A model generated the notes under the pieces. That model worked only from the letters and a program-made list of their open reading frames with translations. It did not search any database and was not told the DNA's origin. Source: Diphasiastrum complanatum (Eukaryota; Streptophyta; Lycopodiopsida; Lycopodiales; Lycopodiaceae). From it: a stretch of DNA of 64,000 nt. Below, one piece after another: positions 41,840-53,249 of the stretch. The stretch is taken from the NCBI GenBank assembly GCA_029204225.1, contig CM055110.1, positions 48,088,921 to 48,152,920 on the forward strand, given 5' to 3'. The translations under genes were made by a program, and so were the position numbers. Position 1 is the stretch's first letter, and each line of letters opens with the position of its first letter.

Positions 41840-42500
41840 CGCCAGATTCAATCCTTTTATGATGATGTATGGCTTTTGCTGCATTCTTCAATTTTAGGAC
41901 TCAAAGGTCTCAAGGTGCAAGCTGTAGTAGATTTCCTGCAAGATATGCAAAAAATATTACTAGTAGCTAGGGAAAGCATGAAAGTCGCTCATGATAGAGC
42001 TCAGTTTTATGCTAACCACGGTCGCTCACCTCGGGATATTGAGGTCGGAACCTAGGTGTATCTTAAAATTTCTAAGGATTCAAAGGTACTACGGATGAGA
42101 AAATGCCATAAGCTATCTCCTCGATATAGCAGACCTTATAAGGTTGTAAAGAAAACCAACCCGGTCGCTTATCAGCTAGATCTTCCGTTTAGGGTTGGGG
42201 TTCATCTTGTCTCCCATGTAAGTCGTTTAAAGGAATGACTTAGTAGGAAGGATTTCGTAATTCCGGAAGGTGAACTAGTTGAGTTAGAGGATCTGTCTAC
42301 CTTTTTTCCTAAAGTACCTGAAAAAGTTGTTGACATCCGTCATCACCAATTGAGAAACCGTTTAGTTTGTGAATTTCTCGTACGTTGGAAAGACAAGTCA
42401 GATGATGAGGACACTTGAGAGAGAGAGGACTATTTAAGACTGAACTTCCCTGGTTTGCTTCCTTTAGGAGGAGACTCTCAAAAGGGGAGGGAAAGTTACG
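41840..42500 (+). pseudogene. Ty3/gypsy integrase end with chromodomain
   Basis: Plus strand: FNPFMMMYGF and AVVDFLQDMQKILLVARESM (end of the integrase core), HDRAQFYANHGRSPRDIEVG, a stop, VYLKISKDSK, KLSPRYSRPYKVVKKTNPVA YQLDLPF, HLVSHVSRLKE (GPY/F module), then EKVVDIRHHQLRNRLVCEFL VRWKDKSDDED, a chromodomain with the LVRW core. A chromodomain marks the chromovirus branch and directs integration into chromatin. One stop in the linker and one where the chromodomain Trp-Glu (DTWE) should be. It runs into the LTR at 42555. Confidence 0.85.
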
Positions 42501-42554
42501 TACCCATAAGGGCATACATCAAGAAACTTGAGCTGACGGTCTCAGTTATGGACG

Positions 42555-43105
42555 TGTTGGATTATTTTCCTTTCTACTAATCAATTAATCGATTTTTAAT
42601 CTTCATCCAACTATTTATCCAGTTCTACGGATTCTCCTATGTTTTACATAGTCTATAGAATTACAAGTGTTTTTACACAGTCTGTAGAAATACACGGAGT
42701 TTGACGACAGTGTCAAAAATTTTCTCTCATTACAAAACCCGACACTATCGCCTTTTTGCTATAGTCAATTTTCTCTTAAAGCAACACTGTCAAAAATTTT
42801 GAGTAAAAATACAATGTCGCATTTTTCGCCTGTCAAGATTTCCGAGTAAAAATGCAGTGTCGCATTTTTCAAAGTGCTTCAAATGTTAAGGAAATGACTT
42901 TGGTAAAGTGTGGGGCCACCCCAATATTAAAAAAATGAGATTTTGCGACACTATCGCATTTCTCACAAAAGTCACATTTTCACTTGTGACAGTTTACGTT
43001 CATTTCTGCAGAGTGTCATATTTTTTGCCTGTGACAGTAACGTTCATTTCTACAGAGTGATAGTCATGTTCATTTATGCAAACAGACTATTTATGGCTAA
43101 ATGTC
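42555..43105 (+). repeat. Family F copia LTR, probably solo
   Basis: Starts TGTTGGATTATTTTCC and shares with the LTR at 27129-27625 blocks such as CCAGTTCTACGGATT and GTTCATTTATGC, and the CGACACTATCGC words. No copia coding sequence adjoins it on either side (left is gypsy chromodomain, right is unassigned), so it is likely a solo LTR. Its right end and target duplication could not be fixed. Confidence 0.65.
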
Positions 43106-43535
43106 ACCGCTTATCAATAAGTAGCTTCTGAGAAGACTTGGATGAATGCCAGCAGACTTTAGCCAATTGGCAGCCATATTTGTTGACCTAATTGTGAGGA
43201 TCCACCTCAAAGATCAAGTGCTCCAAGAAGATCTACAAAGGCAAGGGCCGAGCCTTTAAGGCTCATTTATCTTGGCAAAGGTAATCAAGGGGAGGATTCT
43301 CAACCATTGATTCAGTATGAAACGAAACATAAGTAAATGAGTACAACAAGCTTGCGGATCGAAGCTATGTACTCTAAGCTATTTCTGAAAGACTAAAATA
43401 TAAGTCTAAATTAAGCGCAACTACTGATAAGCAGTAAGCGCAATAACAATCTCTAATCAACTCTAAAGAACTGAGCTAGAATGCTCAAGAGTGTTCAAGC
43501 TCGCATGCTTGAGAGAGTGCTAACTATTCAATACT
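43106..43535. other. Unassigned spacer
   Basis: No gene recognised; lies between a solo LTR and a truncated gag. Confidence 0.4.
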
Positions 43536-43541
43536 TGATCT

Positions 43542-44507
43542 CTAAATTAAGATGTTGAAATGTGAACAACTATTTATACTATGTCCTTTGAGTTGCTTTT
43601 GCTTGTTGGAGTGGATGTAGATGCCATCAAAGATGAGATCTCCATCATCTTCATATGCAAGGTTCCCTTGTTTGTCCTCCTCCTCTTTTGCTCTTAGTCT
43701 CTTGTAGCATTCGGATGCATAATGCCCCTTCTTTCCACAAAAGAAGCATTTTTTATTTGACTTGTCCTTTGAGCTTGATGCATCATCCTCCTCTTTGGCC
43801 TCCTTGGGATGCTTTTTCTTTCCATTGGTCTTCTTTTTGCCCTTGAATGAGAAATTGGCTTTCTCATCTCCATCCTGCAAAGACAATGAACTCATTCTTG
43901 CCTTGGTGTGGAGCATCCTACACTCTTCTGCCACTAATACACTGTGAAGTTTTTCTATAGTTGGCAAAGTGTCTTGGATGGCAAAACTTTGGACCAAATT
44001 TGCAAAGTCATCTCCTAGACCATTAAGAACAATTTGTACAGGCTCTCCATCATGAATCTTCTATCCAATGGAATCCAACTCCCTATTAAGAGACTTGATT
44101 CTGAGTACATAATTTTGTGCACTCTCCTCACTTCTCCTCATGCTTTGCGAAATCTGATTTCTAAGCATGAGTACTCTTGAAGTGTTACTAGATTCATAGA
44201 TTGACTTTAAAGACTCCCAAGCCTCTTTAGCACTAGTACATGCTGATACTTCTCTCAACAAATCATTGCTCACATTCATCTTCACACAATGAAGTGCAAG
44301 CCTAGATCTCTTCTTGTATCTAGCTAACTCCTGTGCACCTAGAGGTTCATCTTCATCTTCAATCAAGAACTCATAAAGGTCTTGGAGCACCAAGAGTGAC
44401 TCCATCCTAACCTTCCAAATAGCATAATTTCTAGAATTCAATCTCTCACTAGCTTCTAGAAGGTATGCTCCAGCAGATCCCATCTTACTAGTGACTTCTA
44501 CAGACAA
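43542..44507 (-). pseudogene. Ty1/copia Gag (element E)
   Basis: Minus strand, starts MSVEVTSKMGSAGAYLLE and reads LNSRNYAIWKVRMESLLVLQ, SNDLLREVSACTSAKEAWES LKSIYES, SRVLMLRNQISQSMRRSEES, then one in-frame TAG (about 44058) and GLGDDFANLVQSFAI, a lysine-rich linker, the intact zinc knuckle CFFCGKKGHYASEC and an acidic tail. This is the RNA-binding capsid protein of a copia element, complete except for the stop. Protease and all of Pol are missing; the sequence leaves the copia pattern near 43640. The related Gag of element B is shorter. Confidence 0.88.
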
Positions 44508-44517
44508 GAAATAGATT

Positions 44518-44835
44518 TGATTGACTTGAAACTCACAAAGGTCTCACACTTGCAATGTTTCACTCAAATTTGATTTCTAGTCCAACAAATGGACTTATAA
44601 TCACAGTTCTATCACTCCCTCACAAAGCTGGAATGAAGATAAGATGAAGTGAAAACTACTATCAAACAAATGGATTTGATTGTCTCTAGAAACTCACTAA
44701 GGTCTCTCTTTTGTAGTGTTTCACACAAATTAGATTTCTAATCCAACAAATGGACTTATAATCTCAGTTTTAGCACTCCCTCACAAAGTTGGAATGAAGA
44801 TAAAATGATGTGAAGTCTACTTACAATCAAATCTT
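44518..44835 (-). repeat. Tandem duplication of about 160 bp in the leader of element E
   Basis: TGATTGACTTGAAACTCACA (44518) and TGATTGTCTCTAGAAACTCA (44679) begin two copies that share TCCAACAAATGGACTTATAA and CACTCCCTCACAAAG. The copies lie between the gag start and the primer-binding site, i.e. in the untranslated leader. Confidence 0.8.
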
Positions 44836-45272
44836 GCCAATTTTGGCTATTTTTGGCTATTTTTGGACAATAACATGACTAAATCTCCCTCACACTTTTT
44901 GATGTACTTTCAAGACCTGTAAAACAAGTCTAGAGGACCTTATTTTAGCCTAGATTAATTAGATTTCATGACCCTATGTCAAATCTAATCAATGGCACTC
45001 AATCTTGGTAGCTTATCCTAAGATTTCCACCAAAAATTACATCAAAAGTTTACAAATTGAATTTCTTTAGATCAAATGAATACCATGCATTAAATGCAGG
45101 TTCAGAGGTGCCCACACATGTGGACAGTATGGATTTGGACCCCTACCAAGTTTGGGATCAAGTCTACTGACCAAAATCAAGATTCTAGCTTGCCCTCTCA
45201 ATACTACTTTTTAGCACCAAAACTTGCCAAAAAAGGATTTGCATTAGATCAATGGCTTATGCTCTTGTACTT

Positions 45273-45285
45273 GGCTCTAATACCA
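45273..45285 (-). promoter_or_regulatory. Primer-binding site of copia element E
   Basis: Minus TGGTATTAGAGCC, adjoining an LTR start (TGTGAAAGTACTG) at 45286. Confidence 0.85.
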
Positions 45286-45570
45286 TGTGAAAGTACTGTA
45301 CTTTAGGACCATAACTGGATCTACAAAAGATCCACAAGAGTGATTCAATGCTTGCTTAACAATCTATCAAAAAACTAGACACAAAAAAGTTGATCTAGAT
45401 TGGTTTGTCTCATGGATGGAGCGTCTCCTCTAGAGTGTGCTTGGATGATCCATTTATAGATTGCATCCATGTATTAACTACAATAAATGTTTGTCACCCA
45501 ATTAGGTAAGCCGTTGTACTTGGAGGTATTTGGCTTTTAAGAGAACTATACATAGTATATACGGTCAACA
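45286..45570 (-). repeat. 5' LTR of element E, truncated
   Basis: Begins TGTGAAAGTACTG at the primer-binding site. Only about 285 bp separate it from another copia's RT in plus orientation, so it is shorter than other LTRs in the window and probably cut by that sequence. Confidence 0.6.
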
Positions 45571-45599
45571 AATCAGGAACGTTGACGCAAATGAGGACG

Positions 45600-46785
45600 T
45601 CGCAAATTCTCTCACTTCGCAAAAATCATGTCTGCAAACTCCATAAAGCACTCTACGGCTTGAAACAGTCTGCTAGAGCTTGGTTTCAGAGGATCAACAC
45701 ATTCCTCATTGAACAAGGTTTCAAACCAAGGACTACCGATTGCAATGTCTATTCCAAGTCAGTGCAGCAATCCTTCATTATCATCACCTTATCCATGGAT
45801 GATACGCTGTTTTTCAGCAACAATACCAATTTGGTTAAGGATTCTAAGCAGATGTTGTTTTCAAAGTTTGACATGACTGATCTAGACAAAGCTCACTTCT
45901 ATTTGGGCATTCAAATCCATAGAGACAGAGTGAGATGACTGATTTATCTCACTCAACAAAGCTATCTTCACAATGTTCTTGATAGATACAATCTAATGAA
46001 TTGTAAATTAGCTCACTCATTGATGAATCCAGTCCTATATTTGTCAAAGGACCAATGTCCCCAGACCAAACATGAAGAGAAAAAGATGAGAGAGTATCCT
46101 TATCGATCGATACTTGGATCTCTCATGTACGCAATGGTCTGTACAAGACCAGACATCTCTTTTGCAGTAAGCTCACTCAGCCAATATATGGCTAATCCTG
46201 GTCTTACCCATTGGAAGGCTCTCATAAGAGTCATGAGGTATATTCGAGCTACCATGGACCAGTGCATCTGCTATAGAGATGTTAGCAACGACAATCTTCA
46301 TCAGCTCAGTGGATATTTTGATGCAAGCTAGGGAAGAGATGTAAACAATCGTAAGTCCACATCTGGATTTATATTCTTCTTCAACGGCGATCCTATCTCA
46401 TGGAACAGTCGTAAGCAAACCTCTATCGCTCTTTCTTCTACGGAAGCAGAATATATTGCCGCTTCTCAATCTATTAAAGAAGCGTTTTGGTTGAGAAATT
46501 TATTGTTAGACATTAATTTGTATCAGTACAATCCCACAATTTTATTCTGTGATAATCAGATTGCTAGCCTTATCGACCAATCCTAGATTTCACTCTAGGA
46601 GTAAGCACATTGAAATCAGATATCACTGCATCAGGGGCAAGGTTCTCAACGAGGTGAGCTTAATGTACTGCAGAACACAGGACATGGTTGCAGATATATT
46701 CATGAAGGCATTAAGTGTTAATGCACACAACAAGTTTTGTGCATTGCTTAGTCTGAAGATCAAGGCATTCACGGATCCAAATTAG
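45600..46785 (+). pseudogene. Ty1/copia RT (second half) and RNase H
   Basis: Plus strand: HVCKLHKALYGLKQSARAWF, then TLSMDDTLFFSNN (the YVDD site has Met in place of Val and Ser in place of Tyr), KFDMTDLDKAHFYLGIQIH, stop, SYLHNVLDRYNLMNCKL, YPYRSILGSLMYAMVCTRPD, stop, STSGFIFFFNGDPISWNSRK, SSTEAEYIAASQSIKEAFWL, FCDNQ, frame change, NPRFHSRSKHIEIRYHCIRG and RTQDMVADIFMKALS. It ends at the Pol stop at 46785 with the 3' LTR seven bases later. Close to the RNase H at 27627-28316; both belong to family F. Confidence 0.88.
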
Positions 46786-46791
46786 GAAAAG

Positions 46792-47150
46792 TGTTGGATT
46801 TATCTCCTTTACTCTCCTAAATCCTATTTTAATCTACTTCCATTCATGTTGCAATTTTACTCATGCTGTCACACAGTCTACATATTTACAAGTAAAATAA
46901 GACAAGCGAAAAACGCGACTGTCTGCATAAATATAAGTAAATTTCCACAGGTGAAAAAGGCAAAAAAATGTGACACTTGTGTTTTTACACGTGATTTGTG
47001 ATAGGCGAAAAAGACGACACTGCCCTACAAAATGTCGAAGGTGCCCTTACTAAAAAAAAGGCACCCTGTAAATCAAATCTTAAGGCATTTGTCAGAGTGT
47101 CGCATTTTTTGCATCTTCATTCATTTCAATGAAGGCTGATGTCACGACCT
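46792..47150 (+). repeat. 3' LTR of family F copia (right end approximate)
   Basis: Starts TGTTGGATTTATCTCC after the Pol stop. It holds GCGAAAAACGCGACTGTC, GGCGAAAAAGACGACACTG and AGAGTGTCGCATTTTT, the motif set of the LTRs at 27129 and 42555, but is clearly diverged from them. The right end is not fixed. Confidence 0.7.
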
Positions 47151-47510
47151 TCTCACGCTCATCCCATGCAACTGTGCTAACAAATTAGACAACGATAGCA
47201 GCCACCCACGATCTCCCACAGACAGCACATCCACTTTGTACTTTCTTCATCTGCACACTTGTAAAATTATGTATATATTGAATATCATTTGCGTATGTAG
47301 CAAAGGTGCATGTAAGAGAAACAAGCAACAAGCATCAGAAGCTTATCAGAGATAGACGAAGTAGATGCTTTCGCGCATCAATTTTTTGTATTGTCAGTAA
47401 TAGGTTTATTCCTTTTACATATTGGATTAGCTTTATAGAGCACGTAGTTTCGTCCACTATTGTCTTGTGCTCAACAAAATTATTGACCTGTATATTTTGC
47501 TATACATAAT
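47151..47510. other. Unassigned spacer
   Basis: No gene recognised between the LTR and the GCGGT-rich array. Confidence 0.4.
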
Positions 47511-47514
47511 CTGT

Positions 47515-48230
47515 GACCGCAGTCATCTCTTTGTGGTTCTTAGCGGTCATGAACCGTATCGCATACTGGCTACAATCATTCTCATTGTGATGGCTTTTGG
47601 TCAACTGCTTCATGAATTGAGGTGCGGTTTTGGTTCCTTCGGTCTTCGCTAGTAGACTGCAATCATTGACATTGCGGTTTTCTTTGGTTTGGTTCATAAT
47701 GAATCGTATGCTGAAGCCTTGCGGTTCCTCAGCGGTTTCCCTTGGCTTCACTTCGTAATGAACTATATGTGAGGCCTTGCAGTTCTTCCGTGGTGGTTTT
47801 GCCTTCGCTTTGTGTTGAACCGTATGTGAGGCCTTGCAGTTCTTCCCTGGCGGTTTTCCTTCACTTCGTAATGAACCGTAAGTGAGGCCTAGCAATTCTT
47901 CCCTGGCGGTTTGCCTTCACTTTGTTGGTCTTCGCTTGTGATGTTGACCTTCGGTTTGCCTGAAGGTGCGGTTGTTTACTCCAGCTTCATAATGGACCAT
48001 TTGTGAGGCTTTATGGTTGTTTGCGGTGCCTTTGTCAAAGCCGTATGTGGGACTTTGCGGTTGCTTGAAGGTGCGGTTTCGGTTCGTTGCCTTGAACATC
48101 AAAACTGTTTGCAGGACTCTACAGTTGCCTGCGGTGCCTTCGTCAAAGTCGTGTACATTGCGGTTGTGGTTGTTTGCAGTTTCTGCCTATGGGAAGTTTT
48201 CGTGCATTTTTGCAAGTAAGGCCTGTTGGC
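47515..48230 (+). repeat. GCGGT motif array, candidate CACTA 5' subterminal region
   Basis: About twenty GCGGT/ACCGC words occur in 700 bp, many in a roughly 60-bp unit (AATGAACCGTATGTGAGGCC...TTCCCTGGCGGTTTTCC at about 47690-47910). It lies 500 bp before a CACTA transposase in the same orientation, the usual place of such motif arrays. Open frames on both strands here are repeat-driven. Confidence 0.65.
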
Positions 48231-48659
48231 TCTTTACGTGTATTTCTGCAGGTAAGGGATCATAAGCTATAAATGCTTTGTAGGTAGAAACTTGATGTTT
48301 CTTCAAAAGGTAATTATGTGATGGTTTGTGCTTGTAAATCATTGCAAGCTGGAGATAAATTATTCAACGTGAATTTCCATCTACTATACAAAATGTAATG
48401 AACTCTATTTTGTAAATATATGGTGTAATGTTTTGGTTATGCAATGTCTTTTTGTAATTAAATGGTATAATTTTTTATGTACGATATGTCTTTTAAGATG
48501 TACTTCTATCACTTACAATCTCGTTGATGAACCTATTTTATGATATTTGGTAATGAAGTATTGTTTCAATCATATTGATTCTACCATTATATCATCCATA
48601 TTGTTTTTGTTTTGTTTTAACATGTATTATATATTGCATGATATTTTCAATGTTTATAG

Positions 48660-50990
48660 TATTATGGAGACGAAGTGGATTTTGGAGGACCTGGACTCAT
48701 TGCATTTTTTAAATGACGTAGGGAAACTGTTCAAAAAATGCATAATGCACAACACAATTATAGACAAGAAGCTAACTTCACAACTCAAGAAAATGTCAAA
48801 GACATGAGAACCAAAGGTGAAACAAGCATGAGAACCGAAGCTACAATTCCTTTATATGAAGAAGCAAATGTTTCTAGACTGTCAGCATGCTTGCTCATTC
48901 TAACTCTTCAAGTTGCGTACAAATGGAGTAATCAAAGTGTTGATTCATTATTCAGGTGAATATTCATATAACTAACTAGTTGACAAAGTTTGTAACATTG
49001 TTAGGCATTTTCCATAAGTTGTTATGTTCACTATACCCGAGGTCAATACAATTCCAAATTCAAGGAAAGATGTTAAAAAAATATTGGCGATGCTTCGAAT
49101 GGACTCACAACTGCATTCATGCATGTCCAAATAATTGCATACTATACAAGGGTGTACATGACCTAAGTGTGAATCCCCACAATATCGTCAAGATGTGCAA
49201 GGAACCAAAGTTGCATCCAAGGTTGTGCGCCATTTTCCAATATTACAATGTATCCAACACATGTTCCGTTGCGAGTCCTTGGCCGAATTGATGGATTGGC
49301 ATGCTAGGAATAGATTTATTGATGGTGTCATAAGAATACCATGTGATAGTATGGCTGCAAAACACATTGAAGAGTGGCCGATATTTCGTACAGAGCCAAG
49401 ACATTTAAGACTTGGGTTGGCCATGGATGGTATTAATTCTCATGGCCATCGATCTTCTACTTGGACAACATGGCCAGTGATGCTTGTGAATTACAACATA
49501 CCTCCATGGATGGCAATGAAAAAAGGTCATCTTCTACTTGCTCTTATCATTCTTGGTCGTTACAAGGTAAAAAAATATGAATGTCTATCTAGAACCTATT
49601 GTCAAGGAGTTGCAAATTATTTGGAGATGGATTCATGTATACTTCACGTCCTATCGAATCTCAATAATTAGAACTAAAATGTATTTTGATGTGAACGATG
49701 CATGACCAGAAAGATTAACAAGTAAAGATTGACTTGAGAAATGGAACAATGCAACAGAATTCCACTTCCATAGAGGGTGAAATCCATATTTTATACACTC
49801 CCATATTAGATGACATTAAAACTAACTCATTTATTGAATCCAATGCAAATTTTCAAAAATGGTGGAGAGTCACTATGGAGACACTTCAATAAGTCATAAC
49901 AGTTTGTATGCACGAGTCCTTGAAGAACTAAAAGATTTTGTTCAATTGCAACACTTGTGGACTAAAGATGGACAAGAGTCAAGGTCAAGATCAACCCGTG
50001 CACCATGGATTCTGTTGAAGGAAGAGAGTATATATATAAAGGCAATTATTGCAATTCCAACTGGATACACAGGGTCTATAGGAAGGGCATTTACTGTAGA
50101 TGGCAAATTATCCAGATTAAAGTCTCATTATTGGCACAAGATGATACAAATATATATATTTGATGTATTTAATTAGAAATGCATATAATTCAGATTGTTT
50201 GCATGAAATGTCATGACAATTATATTTCGGCCTATTTATTTTGACATCATGTATTTCCGGTGGCATTGAAAGGGTATTTGACTGAAGATATACGAGATGT
50301 TATCTCAGAATTGTCGACATTTACAAGGTATTGCTCGTGAGTCTTAACGTCATTCAAATGAGCACATTTCACATGTATATTAATGACACATTTGTATGCA
50401 ACGAATATGCAGATGGACATATAGGATGCATGCATCTCAAAGCTATTGAGATTGTTTTTGCTTTCGAGAGATGCCTTCCTCCATCATTCATGGACATCAA
50501 AATTCACCTATTGGCGAGCCCTGTGGGTGTGAGATGCATTTTTTTTTTTGAGCGCTTATGAAAGTCCTAAAAGATTTTATTCGCCAAAAAACACGTGTAG
50601 AAGGTAGTATGGTGGAAGGTTGGATGTCACAAGAGTATTTATTTTACATTACAGAGTACTTGACACAATCAAATCTAGTTGCTCCAAAAATGTGGCATGA
50701 TAGTGATGAGGAGTGCAACGAACAAGATAACATTCCATGCTATACAATACAAAAGAATTGTCATCTTGGATTGATTTATACAAAAAATCCAAAGATCAAC
50801 AGAATATTGATAGAACGCGGTGGCGCCGATCACATAGGGGGCAGGCTTTTCCATTTGAATTGGAGAAGCTCCCAGATCAATGCAACATTTCTTGGCTATA
50901 TGAAGCCATGAATGATGCTTGTGCGAGTGGAAAACAAATATCAAATTCGGAGTGGTATCTTGCGCACGGTTGTTGGCATGTTTGTCTCTA
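48660..50990 (+). pseudogene. CACTA (En/Spm) TNP2-type transposase
   Basis: In order on the plus strand: SRLSACLLILTLQVAYKWSN (48870-48930), IHACPNNCILYKGVHDL (about 49110-49165), VVRHFPILQCIQHMFRCESL AELMDWHARN, IEEWPIFRTEPRHLRLGLAM DGINSHGHRSS, TWPVMLVNYNIPPWMAMKKG HLLLALIILG (49195-49570), then after a gap AFERCLPPSFMDIKIHLLAS (50460-50520) and KDFIRQKTRVEGSMVEGWMS QEYLFY (50560-50650). These are the Transposase_21 and DUF4218-type regions of TNP2. The middle, about 300 residues, is mostly missing or unreadable, and several frameshifts occur. TNP2 cuts CACTA ends and is the mobilising enzyme of the family. Confidence 0.85.
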
Positions 50991-51119
50991 AATTCAAACT
51001 CATCATTTTTTATATATATAATAATTGCTTCGGTATTGTAACACATTATTTCGAAATATTATTTGATGTATGCATTTTTTAATATGGTAGTATAGGTGGC
51101 ATACGACTCTTTGATCTAG

Positions 51120-51485
51120 TGGACAACACTTTTGCATTGAATGCATCGACAAAAAAGGAATGACATTTGATCGTGGGGTGATGACACGGTTTCATCAAGC
51201 CAATTGCAGTAGTACAAGGGATACCAGTTTGGTTGAAAGTGACTTCGACTATGTTGGAACCATACACGATATATTGGAAGTCCACTATCGATCGTTCAAG
51301 ATCTTTTTGTTCGATGTTAAATGATTTCAAATTACACGTCGAGGGCCACATACAACTATTCGATTGAATTTAAATGGACTATATGCTCTTGATTCAACAA
51401 AGATTCTTTCCTCTTCCAATGAGATATTGGTCTTACCAATTCATTGTGAATGGGTAACAATCGTTGGTACAAATAATCATAAATA
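51120..51485 (+). pseudogene. CACTA C-terminal domain remnant (DUF4216-like)
   Basis: The plus strand encodes SDFDYVGTIHDILEVHYRSF KIFLFDVKWF and RLNLNGLYALDSTKILSSSN EILVLPIHCEWV, resembling the domain that follows the TNP2 core (YYG.L.EI.EL.Y...VFLFKC.WF; then DPFILA.Q..QVFY). It continues the transposase upstream and supports one element. Confidence 0.6.
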
Positions 51486-51904
51486 AATTTTTGAACACAC
51501 TAGACATCAATGATGATGTAAATGATGAATTGTCTGCATATGAGATTGATTGAATTGTATTAAAAAATATATTCAGTTGTTGCTAGTAAAGATCTATTGT
51601 GTTTATATCTCAACATTTCATACAATATTTCACACTTCTTTTCTTCTTTATTCTATTAAAATATCTATAATTAGATTAATATATTTGTAATTGCTCATCA
51701 AACATATAACTTCATTTTCTTGCATGCCAATGAATCTGCGGAGTGACTTTAATTTCAATAGTGATCTGCAACCATCTGCAATTCGAAATAAAGACATTCG
51801 AGCTAAAGTGACAAAAAAAAAATACTAGTATGCTTTGCACTACAACAACTGTATATGGTATATATTAAGAGTATTCAGGTACTTACAAACAATCTAAAAG
51901 ACAG

Positions 51905-52440
51905 ATCTAAAGTTTTTCAAGTTTCACACCAATGTGAACAAGAAGCTCATCCAAGACATCATCAGTGATACCACCAACTCCACCAAAATAAATCACAACA
52001 ATGAGAGCAACCAAACACTAGATTCTCAATCAAATCATCCCTTAAAAGCTCATCAATCAAACAACAAGAGCCACAAGCAATAAGAAGTCCACAAGTTCCT
52101 CAAGTTTCACACCAATGTGCACAAGAATCTCACTCAAGACATCATCAGTGATACCACCAACTCCACCAACCAAACAATGGATGGTAGAGATCTTGTAGTC
52201 TAATTTACGACTATTACAAAGTCTTGCACACTCGTATCAACATGCTCCATATTTGCATTATGTGTCCACAAGTTCCTCAAGTTTCACACCAATGTGCACA
52301 AGAAGCTCACTCAAGACATATGCATCATCAGTGATACCACCAACTCCAGCAACCAAACACTAAAATCTCAATCAAATCACCCCTTGAACGTTAACGTTGA
52401 TCAATTAATCAAACAACAAGAGCCACATGAAATAAAATTG
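51905..52440 (+). repeat. Three copies of a 170-190 bp unit, candidate CACTA 3' subterminal region
   Basis: TTCAAGTTTCACACCAATGT occurs near 51915, TCAAGTTTCACACCAATGTG at 52098 and 52276; each is followed by AAGCTCA..CAAGACAT and ATCAGTGATACCACCAACTC. Unit ends differ, and copies 2 and 3 share a tail with ATCTTGTAGTC. It lies after the transposase remnants and may be their 3' subterminal part. Confidence 0.7.
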
Positions 52441-53249
52441 CCATCAATTAATCAGGCTCTTCAATGCTGACCAGTCAATATTCAATCACACAATAGTCTT
52501 TTTGTTAGAATTTTTGTCAATTTTGCTTAGAGATAAAAGAGCAATTGGGAAGAGCAATAGTGGATGGCCAGGATCTTGTAGTCCGATTTATGACAACCAC
52601 AAAGTCTTGCTGTAAGAATCGCCTTATAAAGATTTGACTATATCCTATTGCAAAACAACCAAAAGGACACCTGTGGAGCAAAACCACTCATCCAATCCTA
52701 GATCCCTCCTAGAGTTTCCTCCTGAACCTAACCCCCAAGCCATGGTGAATGAATGCAAGAGGAGAGGAATCCTGGCTCAAGAAACCGAATTTCCAATAGG
52801 GAGATGGGCGAGTTTCCATGGTAAGTATTCTCTCTCCAAAGAGAGAATATTCTCCTTAGGATACCCATGCAACCTATTTTAGCAATTAACGTCCTATTCT
52901 TTCATTATAGCAGTCAGACACCATGCAAGTGCAACTATGTCCAATTATAGGTATGGGCCCTCATATGATTATTAATTACTTTACCAGCCAAGTCCGGAAT
53001 GACAAGGCGTAACCAATAACCATATACACCTGGAGTGACCGGCTATCCATGTCAGGAATTATTCTGATTCCCTTATACGGGCCATGAACATAACATTCTT
53101 TCCCCCTTAAACCAGCTCTATCCTTAGAACGAATAACTAGGGAAGATCCAATTTGTATGCTTTTAACTTTTTTCATGAATCATTATCCTCAATTTGACCA
53201 ACCAACCTAATTAAGCACACAGAGATAGAACGATTTCTCAATTATTTAT
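52441..53249. other. Unassigned spacer left of the gypsy LTR
   Basis: A tail related to the 51905-52440 repeats reaches about 52610; the rest shows no recognised gene. The 82-codon frame at 52634 has no resemblance I can name. Confidence 0.4.

Noticed and set aside
591-45285. GGCTCTRATACCA words as tRNA gene ends
   Set aside because: No tRNA cloverleaf is nearby; each word abuts an LTR and is a primer-binding site.
47456-52560. CACTATTG at 47456 and CAATAGTG at about 52553 as CACTA element ends
   Set aside because: The inverted match is only 8 bp, flanking triplets differ (no 3-bp target duplication), and the right copy lies within a repeated unit.
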